Position numbers and translations under genes: made by a program
Origin: Haloarcula pellucida
GTDB lineage: Archaea > Halobacteriota > Halobacteria > Halobacteriales > Haloarculaceae
Direction of reading: 5' to 3'
Assembly: GCF_014647235.1 (NCBI RefSeq)
Contig: NZ_BMOU01000006.1
Location: forward strand, 248,001 to 312,000
Length of the DNA: 64,000 bases
Notes under the pieces: model-generated
The model's database searches: none
Told to the model about the DNA's origin: nothing
What the model saw: the letters and a program-made list of their open reading frames with translations, nothing else
In this document: positions 50,739-59,811 of the stretch, piece by piece
Position numbering within the stretch: the first letter of the stretch is position 1
How the letters are laid out: the number at the start of each line of letters is the position of its first letter

Positions 50739-52601
50739 TCACACCCCGGCGACGAGGAAGATGAGGACGCTGATAGCCATGACGACGATGATGAACGCCG
50801 CCGCCAGCGCCCCGCCGAGCGACACCATCGCGTTGGCCGTCGACGCCAGCGTCTCGGTGCGGTCGTTGCCGAACACCGTCACCTCGGCCGTGTCGCTGGC
50901 CATTCCGGCCTCGACGGGTTCGAGGTCGGCGACGGCGCGGCCCACGAGGTCCGCGACCAGCGCGACGACTTCTTTCTCGGGGATGGCCTGTCCGACCTGA
51001 TTCTCGGCCTCGACGGTGTTGACGATGTGCGTGTCGCTGGTCATCACTTCGAGGGTGTCGACCCCGTCGACGGCGTCTACGATGCGGTCCCGGAGGCCGG
51101 GTTCCATGTTGTTGCCGTCGATGAGGGCGTACGCAGTGCGGTCGCCGTTCACCTCGAAGACGCAGACGCGGATACCCAGCGGGCCGATGCCCTCCTGGGG
51201 TTCCCACGGCGTCTCGTCCCACGCGACGCCACAGCGCACCGGCCCCGTCTCGGCCTCGGTGAGGTGGCGGGCGAGTTTCCCGGTCCCGTGTATCATGTCG
51301 AAGGAGCGCTGGCTCCCGGGGACGACGTGGCCGAGGTCGTCGCCCTCCAGTCCGTCGTTGGAGTTGTGTGCGTCGACCAACAGGACGTCCTCGATGTCGC
51401 CCGACCGGGCCTCGGACATGGCCGAGAGGCCGACGGAGTAGTCCACGTCGTCGGCACACCCGGGCGCGTACGTGGTGACGACGAAGGCGTCGCCGCCGAA
51501 GGCCTGCCCGGTCAGCGTCGCCTCTCCTTCGGTGATGCGGTGACCGACGGTCGCCTCCGAGTGGTACTCGATGTCATCGAAGGCGCGGTCTGCGGTGTCC
51601 AGAATCGTGTCGACCTCCCGTTCGGTGACGAGGTTGAAGTCGTGGCCGGCGGTGGCGTGGGGCGGGAAGGCGAGGCCGTCGGCGGACTCGGCGACCCGCT
51701 TCGGGAGGTTCCCCCCGCCGATCTCGCCCATCGGGCCAGGGTGTATCATCGGGAGGACGAACCGGGCTTTCTCTTCGCCGTTTGGCCGCCGGACCGAGAG
51801 GACGGTCACCGGGACGATGGCCTCCTCGCCGATGTCCTCGAAGAACGCTTCCAGTTCGTCCGAGCCCTCGGCGATGTGGCCGATGAAGCCACGGAGGAAG
51901 TCAAGCGCCGAGACGCCCAGCGAGGAGCGCCACGGCCGGTCGATGACGACGAGGAAGAGCCACACTGCAAGCGCGTAGATGGCACAGATGATCCCAAGCA
52001 AGACGAAGTCCGCGGGGATGAACCCCTGAATCTCCGGCGGGGCCTGTTCGGCCCGGGCTAACATCTCCTGTAGCACCGGGTCGTCTAACATGAACGCCGT
52101 GGCACCGCTGTAGACGGCCAGTAACCCGGCGGCTGCGACGGTCTGGATGCTCGCGGGAATGGCCGCCTTCAGCAGGGAGTGCCGGGAGACGGCCATCAGG
52201 ATGAGCAGTCGGAATGCGAAGATGGAGGCCAGCGCCACCAGCAGGACGTCGAAGACGAAGTTCTGACCGAACCTCGGGCTGACGAGGGCTATCACGCCCG
52301 CAGTGGTCAGGAACGCGATGGTAACCAGTTCGCAGATGAGCGCCAGCAGGGAGGCACGATTGGGGGTGAGTTGGCCGTCGAGTCGCTGGTCGACCCACGG
52401 CGTGACGGCACCTGCGATAGCCGTCGGAAAGCCGATAAAGAAGACGCCCTGCCACGCGTCGTCCAGCACGAACCGCGAGTCGAACGCGGCCACGCCGGTC
52501 AGCGCGGCGATGAACAGGGCGAACGCGAGACTCGCGTACCAGTTCGGCGCCCGGAAGATGAACCGGGAGAGACTGGCGAGGTTCCCCTGCGTCGCAGTCA
52601 T
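50739..52601 (-). CDS. DUF2070 family membrane protein
   Basis: 620 residues. The N-terminal third has about seven membrane helices, the middle (about 225-570) is a soluble domain conserved only in archaea (VRRPNGEEKARFVLPMIHPG with a PMGEIGGGNLPKR continuation, LLVDAHNSNDG, CGVAWDETPW), and two helices close the chain (LGGALAAAFIIVVMAISVLI). The His, Asp and Asn residues in the soluble part suggest an enzyme, but the function is unknown. It lies 49 bases downstream of guaAa with a TTTTATG box at about 52632. Confidence 0.87.
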   Translation of the reverse strand: MTATQGNLASLSRFIFRAPNWYASLAFALFIAALTGVAAFDSRFVLDDAWQGVFFIGFPTAIAGAVTPWVDQRLDGQLTPNRASLLALICELVTIAFLTTAGVIALVSPRFGQNFVFDVLLVALASIFAFRLLILMAVSRHSLLKAAIPASIQTVAAAGLLAVYSGATAFMLDDPVLQEMLARAEQAPPEIQGFIPADFVLLGIICAIYALAVWLFLVVIDRPWRSSLGVSALDFLRGFIGHIAEGSDELEAFFEDIGEEAIVPVTVLSVRRPNGEEKARFVLPMIHPGPMGEIGGGNLPKRVAESADGLAFPPHATAGHDFNLVTEREVDTILDTADRAFDDIEYHSEATVGHRITEGEATLTGQAFGGDAFVVTTYAPGCADDVDYSVGLSAMSEARSGDIEDVLLVDAHNSNDGLEGDDLGHVVPGSQRSFDMIHGTGKLARHLTEAETGPVRCGVAWDETPWEPQEGIGPLGIRVCVFEVNGDRTAYALIDGNNMEPGLRDRIVDAVDGVDTLEVMTSDTHIVNTVEAENQVGQAIPEKEVVALVADLVGRAVADLEPVEAGMASDTAEVTVFGNDRTETLASTANAMVSLGGALAAAFIIVVMAISVLIFLVAGV

Positions 52602-52650
52602 TTATTACTCACTCCCCGCGTCGGCACATAAAACAGTCGCTTGCTGTCGG

Positions 52651-53220
52651 TTACTGCTTGGGTGCGGATTGCCGGTCACAGACCGCGAGGAAGTTCTCGA
52701 AGACGGCCTCGCCTTCCTCGGTGTGGGCGACCTCCGGGTGCCACTGGACGCCGAAGAGGTTGCGGTCGGTGTCGCTCATCGCCTCGACGCCACAGACGTC
52801 AGACGTCGCGGTGCGCTCGAAGCCCTCGGGCACCTCCTTCACCTCGTCGGCGTGGCTGGCCCAGACGCGCGTCTCCGGGGCCAACGAGCCGATTAGTGGG
52901 TCGTCCTCGTCCAGGATCTCGACGGTCACGTCGGCGTAGCCGCCGTACTCGCCGCTGCCGACGCGGCCGCCGAGTTCCTTCGCGATGAGTTGCATCCCGA
53001 GACAGATGCCCAGCACCGGAACGTCGAGGTCGAGGTACTCGGGGCAGTTGCCGATGTCGTCCATGTCCGGGCCACCGGAGAGGACGATGCCGTCCGCGTC
53101 GATGTCCTCGGGCGGCGTGTCGTTGTCCAGCAGTTCGACGTCGACGCCCATGTCCCGGAGCGCACGCTGCTCCAGATGCGTAAACTGTCCGTGATTGTCG
53201 ATGACGACGATGTGGGTCAT
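52651..53220 (-). CDS. guaAa: GMP synthase glutamine amidotransferase subunit A
   Basis: 189 residues. Class I amidotransferase with nucleophile Cys73 in LGICLGMQLIAKELGG and the His161/Glu163 pair in VQWHPEVAH. It releases ammonia from glutamine for XMP amination to GMP by the separate B subunit, the archaeal two-chain arrangement. HIVVIDNHGQFTHLEQRALR is the typical N-terminus. A TATA box GATATATACG at about 53244-53251 gives leaderless spacing to the ATG at 53220. Confidence 0.93.
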   Translation of the reverse strand: MTHIVVIDNHGQFTHLEQRALRDMGVDVELLDNDTPPEDIDADGIVLSGGPDMDDIGNCPEYLDLDVPVLGICLGMQLIAKELGGRVGSGEYGGYADVTVEILDEDDPLIGSLAPETRVWASHADEVKEVPEGFERTATSDVCGVEAMSDTDRNLFGVQWHPEVAHTEEGEAVFENFLAVCDRQSAPKQ

Positions 53221-53243
53221 TGGATAGTGTCACGCCACCGGCG

Positions 53244-53251
53244 CGTATATA
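53244..53251 (-). promoter_or_regulatory. TATA box of guaAa
   Basis: The reverse strand reads GATATATACG, centred about 27 bases before the ATG at 53220. Confidence 0.65.
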
Positions 53252-53371
53252 TCCCCTGAAACGGGGCTAGCGATGACCGGGGCTGCCCTCTAAACCACTG
53301 GCACAGCGACCGAGAACAGTCAGAAAGTCCCTCTCAGTCCCGACGGACGCGTCGCGCCGTTCACCCTTCTC

Positions 53372-53451
53372 ATACTGGTGGCTGTAAGTTCGTAACGATA
53401 TTCGCCACCCCGGGGTGGCGAAGTACTTCAGTTTGTTACAGCCACCAGTAT
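53372..53451. repeat. 80-bp MITE-like hairpin element
   Basis: Starts ATACTGGTGGCTGTAA and ends with its exact reverse complement; the centre is the perfect stem TTCGCCACCCC / GGGGTGGCGAA. Only a few bases between the two blocks fail to pair. Non-coding; same general design as the 17361-17446 element but a different sequence. I recall this terminal sequence recurring in Haloarcula-type genomes, not checked. Confidence 0.72.
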
Positions 53452-53481
53452 CAGTCCCACCCGTCTTCGGTCGACCCGCCG

Positions 53482-54030
53482 TCACTCGTCGTCGTACCGT
53501 TCGGCCGCCGACTGAAAGCCCATCTCCGACTGCTCTTTCGAGCGGCGACCCTCCTTCTCGGCGATGGCCTCGGGGTCGGGATTCACGTCGTCGTCGACCC
53601 GCGCCCACGAGTTGTGGACCTTCGAGTGACACCACCGGCAGAGGTACACCGTGATTTCGTGGGCGAGGTCCTCGCCCTCTCGCGTCTCGTCGTACGAGAG
53701 GTGATGTTCTTCCAGTAACGGCCGCTCCTCGGAGTGGGCCAGCCGTCGTTCTTCGAGCCCGCACCGGATGCACTCTCTGTCGCGGTTCCGACAGCGAAAG
53801 TGCGGGCAATCGCCCCAGTCCCACTCCGCCCCTTCAGTCTCTCCATCGGGACCGACTGCCGCCGGACACCGGAACGCCTCGGCGCTCCGGGCGTCGGCAA
53901 AGTCGGGGTCGTGGTGGCCGTGTTCGCGCGCCCACCGGCACTTCCCCTCGTCGGTGACGAAGTCACAGCGGTCGACGTGGTCGTAGGGGTCGTCGACGCC
54001 GACGCTCGTCCCGCCCGGTGCCTTCTCCAT
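53482..54030 (-). CDS. HNH-like zinc protein of unknown function
   Basis: 182 residues from the ATG at 54030. Cysteine/histidine pairs suggest zinc sites: VDRCDFVTDEGKCRW, DCPHFRCRNRDRECIRCG, and a C-terminal LLEEHHLSYDE followed by VYLCRWCHSKVHN, which has the order of an HNH nuclease core (H-H, then CxxCH-x-x-x-H). The MEKAPGGTSVGVDDPYDHVD N-terminus matches a recalled haloarchaeal DUF7097-type family. Nuclease activity is possible but not shown. Confidence 0.7.
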   Translation of the reverse strand: MEKAPGGTSVGVDDPYDHVDRCDFVTDEGKCRWAREHGHHDPDFADARSAEAFRCPAAVGPDGETEGAEWDWGDCPHFRCRNRDRECIRCGLEERRLAHSEERPLLEEHHLSYDETREGEDLAHEITVYLCRWCHSKVHNSWARVDDDVNPDPEAIAEKEGRRSKEQSEMGFQSAAERYDDE

Positions 54031-54117
54031 GTCCGCTGGTGGGGCCCGGAGGAACCTGAATCTGACTCCCAGTCGATCGACGGAACGCTTTTGCCCGGCG
54101 GCCGTCTCGGCCGGCGT

Positions 54118-54465
54118 ATGCGCATCGTCCACGACCCGGAGGGCACCCCTCGAACGCTCGCTCACGAGGTCGAACGGGCCGAGTCCCTGTTCGCACAGGC
54201 CCGGGGGCTGATGTTCCGCCGGTCGATTCCCGACGACTACGCGCTCGTCTTTCCGTTCGACGACGCCGAGACCCGCTCTATCCACATGCTGTTCGTCCCG
54301 TTCCCGCTGGACGTGCTGTGGCTGGCCGACGACGAGGTACAGGCGGTCAAGACGGTCCCGCCGTGGTACGGCGTCGGGTGGGCCAGAGCCGACACGCTGC
54401 TGGAGTTGCCCGCGGGGGCGGCTGCGGGGGTCAGCGAGGGCGATACGGTCGTCGTAGCGGACTGA
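54118..54465 (+). CDS. DUF192 family protein
   Basis: 115 residues. The DUF192 core is clear: AESLFAQARGLMFRRSIPDD, FPFDDAETRSIHMLFVPFPL, VLWLADDEVQAVKTVPPW, and ADTLLELPAGAAAGVSEGDT. The fold is a small beta-barrel usually secreted in bacteria; here there is no signal. Function unknown in the family. Divergent from the HNH-like gene by 87 bases. Confidence 0.9.
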   Translation: MRIVHDPEGTPRTLAHEVERAESLFAQARGLMFRRSIPDDYALVFPFDDAETRSIHMLFVPFPLDVLWLADDEVQAVKTVPPWYGVGWARADTLLELPAGAAAGVSEGDTVVVAD

Positions 54466-54502
54466 CTGGCGTGTGGACCGCCCCCGCGGTCCTTCCGGCA
54501 GA

Positions 54503-54509
54503 TTTTAAA
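54503..54509 (+). promoter_or_regulatory. TATA box of the leuA leader transcript
   Basis: TTTTAAA centred 30 bases ahead of the leader ORF ATG at 54536 and about 120 bases ahead of the leuA start, so the transcript should begin at the leader ORF. Confidence 0.6.
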
Positions 54510-54535
54510 GGATGAACGTGTGAGTAGCTAACACC

Positions 54536-54610
54536 ATGTCGGAACACCCGACGGAGGATAGAGGAAGTCGCCGCGAGGCGGCTGGGTGTGAAATTCGCCC
54601 CCAAGAGTGA
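54536..54610 (+). CDS. 24-residue leader ORF upstream of leuA
   Basis: ATG at 54536 through TGA at 54608-54610 encodes MSEHPTEDRGSRREAAGC followed by EIRPQE. Promoter spacing predicts it is the first, leaderless, ORF on the leuA mRNA. A perfect 5-bp GC hairpin (GCCGC-GAG-GCGGC, 54570-54582) lies inside it. It is not rich in Leu, Val or Ile codons, so classic leucine attenuation is not indicated; effects through ribosome load or terminal residues are possible. Confidence 0.45.
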   Translation: MSEHPTEDRGSRREAAGCEIRPQE

Positions 54611-54626
54611 CGGAAGTGAATCTTCT

Positions 54627-56171
54627 GTGAGCCAGCATACATTGTTCGGGGACCATCCAGCGACGCGTCCCCTCGACGAGGTCGGTGAGGTACAGTTTCT
54701 CGATACGACGCTGCGCGACGGCGAACAGGCCCCCGGTGTCTCGCTGACGCCGGACGACAAGGCCGACATCGCGCGCAAACTCGACGCCGCGCGTATCGAC
54801 GTCATCGAGGCCGGCAGCGCCTGTACCGGGCCGGGCGAGCGCGAGACCATCTCGCGCGTCACGGAACTCGATCTGGACGCGACGGTGACGAGTTTCTGCC
54901 GCGGCATCCGGAACGACATCGACCTCGCTCTGGAGTGTGGGGTCGACGGCGTCAACCTCGTCGTCCCGGCCAGCGACCGCCACATCGAGGACAAGGTCGG
55001 CACTTCGAAGGCGGACAACGTCCAGTCGACGGTCGAACTCGTCGAGTACGCCAAAGCGAACGACCTCTGGGTCGAGGTCATCGGCGAGGACGGGTCGCGC
55101 GCGGACCTCGACTACCTCGAAGAACTGCTCGGGGCCGCGCTCGATGCGGGCGCCGACCGCATCTGCTGGGCCGACACCGTCGGCCACGCGACGCCGGATC
55201 GCGCGCTCGAATGCGTCGCACGGCTCTCCGAGTTGGGCCCGGTCAGCACCCACACGCACGACGACCTCGGACTGGCCGTGACGAACGCGCTGGTCTCCAT
55301 CGCCGCGGGTGCGGATCTCGTCCACGGGACGATCAACGGCATCGGCGAACGGGCCGGCAACGTCGCCTTAGAGGAGGTCGCCATCGCGCTGGACCACGGC
55401 TACGGCGTCGAGACGATGGAGTTGACCGAGGTGTACGACCTCGCCGACCTCATCGCCAACCGAACCGGGATCCCGCTGGCTCCGAACAAGGCCGTCGTCG
55501 GGCAGAACGCGTTCACCCACGAGTCGGGCATCCACACCGACGGCACGCTGAAAGACGACGCGATGTACGAGCCGTACCCGCCCGAGAAGGTGGGCCGCGA
55601 GCGCCGTCTCGCACTCGGCAAGCACGCCGGCCGCGCCGGTGTGCAGGCCGCACTCGACGAACACGACGTCTCAGTCACCGACGAGCAACTCTCCGAAATC
55701 GTCGGCCGTGTCAAGGAGATCGGTGACCGTGGCAAGCGCGTCACCGACGCCGACCTGCTGACCATCGCCGACGAGGTGACCGGACAGGAGCAGGACCGCC
55801 GCGTCGAACTGCTCGGGCTGACGGCCGTCTCCGGGTCCGATACGCCGACGGCGAGCGTGCGTCTCTCGGTCGACGGCGAGGAACGCAAGGAGGCCGCCGT
55901 CGGCTCTGGTCCCGTCGACGCCGCGATGAACGCCGCCGAGGCGGCGCTCTCTCACACCGCCGACGCGACGCTCGAAGATTACCACGTCGACGCCATCACC
56001 GGCGGGACCGACGCGATGGTCACCGTCGAGATAGAGATGTCTCGTGGCGACGACCACGTCGCCGTCTCCGCGAGCGACTCGGACATCACCCGGGCCTCCG
56101 TGCGGGCGATGGTCGACGCGATGGATCGCCTCGTGACCGACGAGGACGAGACGCTGGTCGCCGACGACTGA
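54627..56171 (+). CDS. leuA: 2-isopropylmalate / citramalate synthase
   Basis: 514 residues from GTG 54627; GTG 54588 would add 13 residues and overlap the leader ORF. The HMGL-like barrel shows FLDTTLRDGEQAPGVSL, AGSACTGPGERETISRV, VSTHTHDDLGLAVTNALVSI and HGTINGIGERAGNVALEEV, with metal ligands Asp, His-x-His and Asn. A C-terminal regulatory LeuA dimer domain (about 360-510) is present, so allosteric control by the end product is likely. Whether it makes isopropylmalate (leucine) or citramalate (isoleucine) cannot be told by eye. No other leu/ilv gene adjoins it. Confidence 0.88.
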   Translation: MSQHTLFGDHPATRPLDEVGEVQFLDTTLRDGEQAPGVSLTPDDKADIARKLDAARIDVIEAGSACTGPGERETISRVTELDLDATVTSFCRGIRNDIDLALECGVDGVNLVVPASDRHIEDKVGTSKADNVQSTVELVEYAKANDLWVEVIGEDGSRADLDYLEELLGAALDAGADRICWADTVGHATPDRALECVARLSELGPVSTHTHDDLGLAVTNALVSIAAGADLVHGTINGIGERAGNVALEEVAIALDHGYGVETMELTEVYDLADLIANRTGIPLAPNKAVVGQNAFTHESGIHTDGTLKDDAMYEPYPPEKVGRERRLALGKHAGRAGVQAALDEHDVSVTDEQLSEIVGRVKEIGDRGKRVTDADLLTIADEVTGQEQDRRVELLGLTAVSGSDTPTASVRLSVDGEERKEAAVGSGPVDAAMNAAEAALSHTADATLEDYHVDAITGGTDAMVTVEIEMSRGDDHVAVSASDSDITRASVRAMVDAMDRLVTDEDETLVADD

Positions 56172-56218
56172 GAGGGTCGCCGCTCGGCGACGTGGAATCG
56201 TACAGAAAGGTCGACGGG

Positions 56219-56509
56219 TTAGGCGGTAACCCCGACTCGTGTCTGCTCGTCCTGCCGTTCGGTTACGAGTACTTTCTGTCCGCGTTCGACTTCGACGCGA
56301 CACCCCGACATCGAGAACGAGAAGGTGCCGACGAGACTGCCGTCCGAGGAGTCGAACAACTCATCGAGCGCTTCTGGGTCGATACAGTCGTAGAGACACT
56401 CGTCTAAGTCCATCGGGTCGATACCCTTCGTGTCGGCGATGCCGTAGACGATCGTCTGACTCAGTGGTTCGGACGGCGACGTAGTGTACACGTGTTGGGT
56501 TCCTGTCAT
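56219..56509 (-). CDS. HalOD1 output-domain protein
   Basis: 96 residues from the ATG at 56509; an upstream ATG at 56533 is also open. A single halobacterial output domain 1: PLSQTIVYGIADTKGIDPMD, LYDCIDPEALDELFDS, and a C-terminal beta hairpin VGTFSFSMSGCRVEVERGQK. These small proteins are thought to be signalling outputs in haloarchaea; the mechanism is unknown. It lies between leuA (convergent) and the Bat-type regulator. Confidence 0.85.
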   Translation of the reverse strand: MTGTQHVYTTSPSEPLSQTIVYGIADTKGIDPMDLDECLYDCIDPEALDELFDSSDGSLVGTFSFSMSGCRVEVERGQKVLVTERQDEQTRVGVTA

Positions 56510-56612
56510 CGGTTGCACTCCGCTATCGGCCAATCATCCCGTTGTAAAAAACGCGTTCTGGCTATACAGATTGCCCCCGTCGACGAGACGCACCATACAG
56601 ATAGCGACCCGA

Positions 56613-59012
56613 TCAGCCGTCGCCGAGCACCAGTTCGAGCAGTTTCCGCTCGCTGACACGTAGGTGGCGATTCACCGTCGGTTGGGTGATGTCGAGCATC
56701 GACGCGACTTCCTCGCCGGTCGTCTCACGGGGCCAGTCGAAGAAGCCGCTGAGATACGCCGTTTGCAGCACCTCCAGTTGGCGGTCGGTGAGTTTCTCTT
56801 CGAGGGCGGCGCGGATACTGCCGTGGTTCGGCCGGCGCGTCGTCTTCTCGCGTCTGGCGTTCAACGTGACGTCGGCGTACCGACTCTCCAGTTGCTCGAC
56901 GAACGTCCGCACGTCCACCTCGGAGGCGAGGTGGACGACGACGTCGACGCGGTCGGACCGGGCTTCGAGGCCACCGAGTCGTGCCCCCTGGTCGGTGACC
57001 GCTCGAACGACCGTATCGCCCTCGACGACCACCTCGTACAGGCCCTCGGAGACCGACGACACCGAGTTGACTCGCCGTATCTCGGCTATCGTCTCCGCGA
57101 CCGTGGTTTGCTCGACGTCGGGGACGCTGACGAACAGTCGCGTGGTGTCGGCCTCGCCGGGGACCACGCCTTCGCACGTGATCGGTTGGTCGAGTCGCCG
57201 AGCCAACTGCGTGGTGAACGGTTTCGGAGCGGGGACCGAGAGGGCGAGTTCGACGACGTCGTCGCCGAGGTGTCGCTGGCGGGACGCTATCTCTCGCATC
57301 GCGTTCGCGATACTCTCGCCGAGTTCGACGAACACTGACTCCAGCATCTCGCCGAAGTGTTCGGTCCGGTCGGCGTAGACGGTCAACACGCCATAGAGGA
57401 AATCGTCGTACGCGAGCGGGACGCTGATTGCCGAGCGGAAGTCACGGGAGATAGCTTCGGTCCGCCAGTGTTCCCGTCGCAGGTCGTCGGTGATACACGG
57501 GACGAGCGTCGGCGTCCCCGTCCGTGCGGTCTGGACGGCGGGCGGTCCGCCGTCGCTGGCGGCCGACTGCGTGACGGCATCGAGATAGCTGGACGACCGA
57601 CCGGCCCACGCGCGTGGCTCGACGCCCGCCTCGGTCGACCGGCCGACCCACGCGAACGAGAACCACTGTGACGACGCGAGTTCGTCACAGACGGCCTGCT
57701 CGATGGCCTCGCAGGTGTCGGCCTCGACGAGGGCGCGGTCGACCCGACGGATGATGGCGTTGACCTCCTTCAACTGTCTGAGCTCTTCGTTCTGTTGACG
57801 GCGCTCTTCCTCACGCTCTCGCAGTGCCATCTCGCGGTCGACGCGGGCGAGTGCGGCCTCGGCGCTGCTCGCGAGCAAGTCCACGAGTTCACGCGTCCGT
57901 TCGTCGAGTCCGTCGCTGGGCGTCTGCGCGTAGAACACGCCGTGGTCAGTGAGCGAACGGTAGATAGCGCCCGTCCCCAGCGTCACCCCCTCGTCGTCGA
58001 CGAAGACGTCCCATACGAGGCCGCCGTCCGGACCGATAGGGGACAGGTCGGTTTCGTCGACAGTCGCGTCCGGGCCGACGGCGGTCGGCCGGAGGTGGTT
58101 CTCGCTCCGGTCGAACAGGTAGACGGTCGCCCCCGAGAGGTCCAGTACGTCCGCTGCCGTCTCCGTGATGACCGTCGCCACGTCGTCTTTCGTCTCGGCT
58201 CGGAGGAGTTGCCGCGTGGTGTCGTGAAGCGCCGCGAGCATACGAGCGAACTGCTGGCGGTCGGAGACGTCTCTGACGACGCCCACCTGTCGGTAGTGGT
58301 CGTCGTCGATGCTGTACGCCGAGAACCGCGTCTCGACGGGGACGGTCCCAGTATCGGCCGTCTGGAGTTCCGTCGTCATGGTCGCTACGTCCCGGTCGCC
58401 GTCTCTGAGCTGTCGACTCAGCGTCGCCGCCCGGTCGATGGCCGATTCGTCGGCGAGCAACGACGCGTCCGATCCGACCATCGTCTCCCGGTCGTAGCCG
58501 GTAATCGACGACATCGCGTCGTTGACGGTCCGGATAGTGGCGGTATCGTCGAGTGTGTAGACCCCGTCCTCGATGGTCTCGACGATGCGTTCGTACGCTT
58601 CGAGCGTTCGCTCGCGGTCCTGTCGCTCGGTCACGTCGTGGCCGATACCGAGATACACCGTCTCGCCCTCTGACTCGTGGCGCTCGAACGCGAGGTCGAC
58701 CCAGCGGTCGTCTTCGACTGTCTGACAGCAGGTCGTGACGTACTCGCCGGTCTGGGCGCAGTTGGCCTCGATGCGGCCGCGGGTCGCCGCCGGGAACAGG
58801 TCCGGGAGCGAGCGACTGAGGACAGTCTCGGCCGGGGTTTCGACGAGCGTATAGAGGTGGTCGTTCGCAGCGAGCACGCGCAGCTCCGTATCGACGACGA
58901 CGGCTGGTTCGGGGAGCCGAGTGACGAGCGAATCGAGAAACGCGCGCGGTGTCTGTGACGTCTGGGCCGCGGTGGCCCTGTCTCCCGATGAATCGCTGAC
59001 CGACTTTTCCAT
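56613..59012 (-). CDS. PAS/GAF sensor regulator of the Bat (bacterio-opsin activator) type
   Basis: 799 residues. Order: PAS (about 25-130), PAS (about 140-255, with GVVRDVSDRQ), GAF (about 265-395), a short coiled coil (LREREEERRQQNEELRQLKE), GAF (about 425-560), Bat domain (about 570-720), and an HTH_10 DNA-binding domain at the end (LEEKLTDRQLEVLQTAYLSG, then EEVASMLDITQPTVNRHLRV). PAS and GAF suggest redox, oxygen or light-linked sensing. Bat in Halobacterium activates bop and carotenoid genes; the carotenoid oxygenase far upstream is one conceivable target but this is conjecture. Confidence 0.9.
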   Translation of the reverse strand: MEKSVSDSSGDRATAAQTSQTPRAFLDSLVTRLPEPAVVVDTELRVLAANDHLYTLVETPAETVLSRSLPDLFPAATRGRIEANCAQTGEYVTTCCQTVEDDRWVDLAFERHESEGETVYLGIGHDVTERQDRERTLEAYERIVETIEDGVYTLDDTATIRTVNDAMSSITGYDRETMVGSDASLLADESAIDRAATLSRQLRDGDRDVATMTTELQTADTGTVPVETRFSAYSIDDDHYRQVGVVRDVSDRQQFARMLAALHDTTRQLLRAETKDDVATVITETAADVLDLSGATVYLFDRSENHLRPTAVGPDATVDETDLSPIGPDGGLVWDVFVDDEGVTLGTGAIYRSLTDHGVFYAQTPSDGLDERTRELVDLLASSAEAALARVDREMALREREEERRQQNEELRQLKEVNAIIRRVDRALVEADTCEAIEQAVCDELASSQWFSFAWVGRSTEAGVEPRAWAGRSSSYLDAVTQSAASDGGPPAVQTARTGTPTLVPCITDDLRREHWRTEAISRDFRSAISVPLAYDDFLYGVLTVYADRTEHFGEMLESVFVELGESIANAMREIASRQRHLGDDVVELALSVPAPKPFTTQLARRLDQPITCEGVVPGEADTTRLFVSVPDVEQTTVAETIAEIRRVNSVSSVSEGLYEVVVEGDTVVRAVTDQGARLGGLEARSDRVDVVVHLASEVDVRTFVEQLESRYADVTLNARREKTTRRPNHGSIRAALEEKLTDRQLEVLQTAYLSGFFDWPRETTGEEVASMLDITQPTVNRHLRVSERKLLELVLGDG

Positions 59013-59115
59013 GCACGGCCGTCCGTGCCTGTCGTTGGAAAGTGTGATTTCGGGCTCTACGTCAGCTACACCACGATGGTCCTCAGGTAGTTACCAACCC
59101 TGACTCTCCCGGCAC

Positions 59116-59772
59116 TCACTCCGCGATGCTCACGACGTCGTCTAACCCCCACACCTCGTAGTCGGGCGTCACCGAGAGGTCGGTGTCCACGCGGTGCGGG
59201 CGGCGGATGAACGCCGAGTCGATGCCCGCGGCGTGGGCGGCCCGCACGTCGGACTCGTTGTCACCGACGAACAGCGCCTCCGAGACGCCGAGGTCGGCGA
59301 GTGCCCGTTCGACGTAGTACGGACGTGGCTTCTTGCGTTCGAGGCTCTGTACCGTCGGGTCGCGTGCGTGGACCGTCTCGAAGTGCGGGGCCAGTCCGAA
59401 GTGGTCGAAGGCGAACTCCACCGTCGCCGTCTGGTTCGAGGAGACGACGCCCAGCGGCGTGTCGAAGGCGTCGAGTGCGTCGATGTCGTCGTACGGGCGC
59501 TTCTCGCCGGCGGTCATCTCGGCACGCTGGGCCTCGGAGATGGCGCCGTCGCGTGCCGCCCAGAACGCCTCGGGGTCGAGGTCGTACTCCGCACAGACCG
59601 CTTCCAGTCGGTCCACCGTCACGCCGATGCTCATCGCCTCGACGTGGTCCGGGTGCGGGTTGGTGACCCCGACGCGCGCGAACGCCTCGCGCGTCCCGTC
59701 GCGGTGAGCGTCCATGCTGGTCAGCGTCAGCAGGACGCCGTCGTTGTCGAAGATGACTGCCTCGTAGCCCAT
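59116..59772 (-). CDS. HAD-superfamily hydrolase
   Basis: 218 residues from ATG 59772. Motif I is EAVIFDNDGVLLTL with the nucleophile and acid Asp residues, motif II VVSSNQ, motif III Lys in ERKKPRPYYVERAL, and motif IV FVGDNESDVRAAHAAG. The cap is of the C1 helical type, as in phosphoglycolate phosphatase. Substrate unknown. It begins 39 bases after the BFN-family gene on the same strand, probably one transcript. Confidence 0.9.
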   Translation of the reverse strand: MGYEAVIFDNDGVLLTLTSMDAHRDGTREAFARVGVTNPHPDHVEAMSIGVTVDRLEAVCAEYDLDPEAFWAARDGAISEAQRAEMTAGEKRPYDDIDALDAFDTPLGVVSSNQTATVEFAFDHFGLAPHFETVHARDPTVQSLERKKPRPYYVERALADLGVSEALFVGDNESDVRAAHAAGIDSAFIRRPHRVDTDLSVTPDYEVWGLDDVVSIAE

Positions 59773-59811
59773 ACCCGAGCGAAAGCGCTCGCTCGCCGAG
59801 TACCTTTCCAC

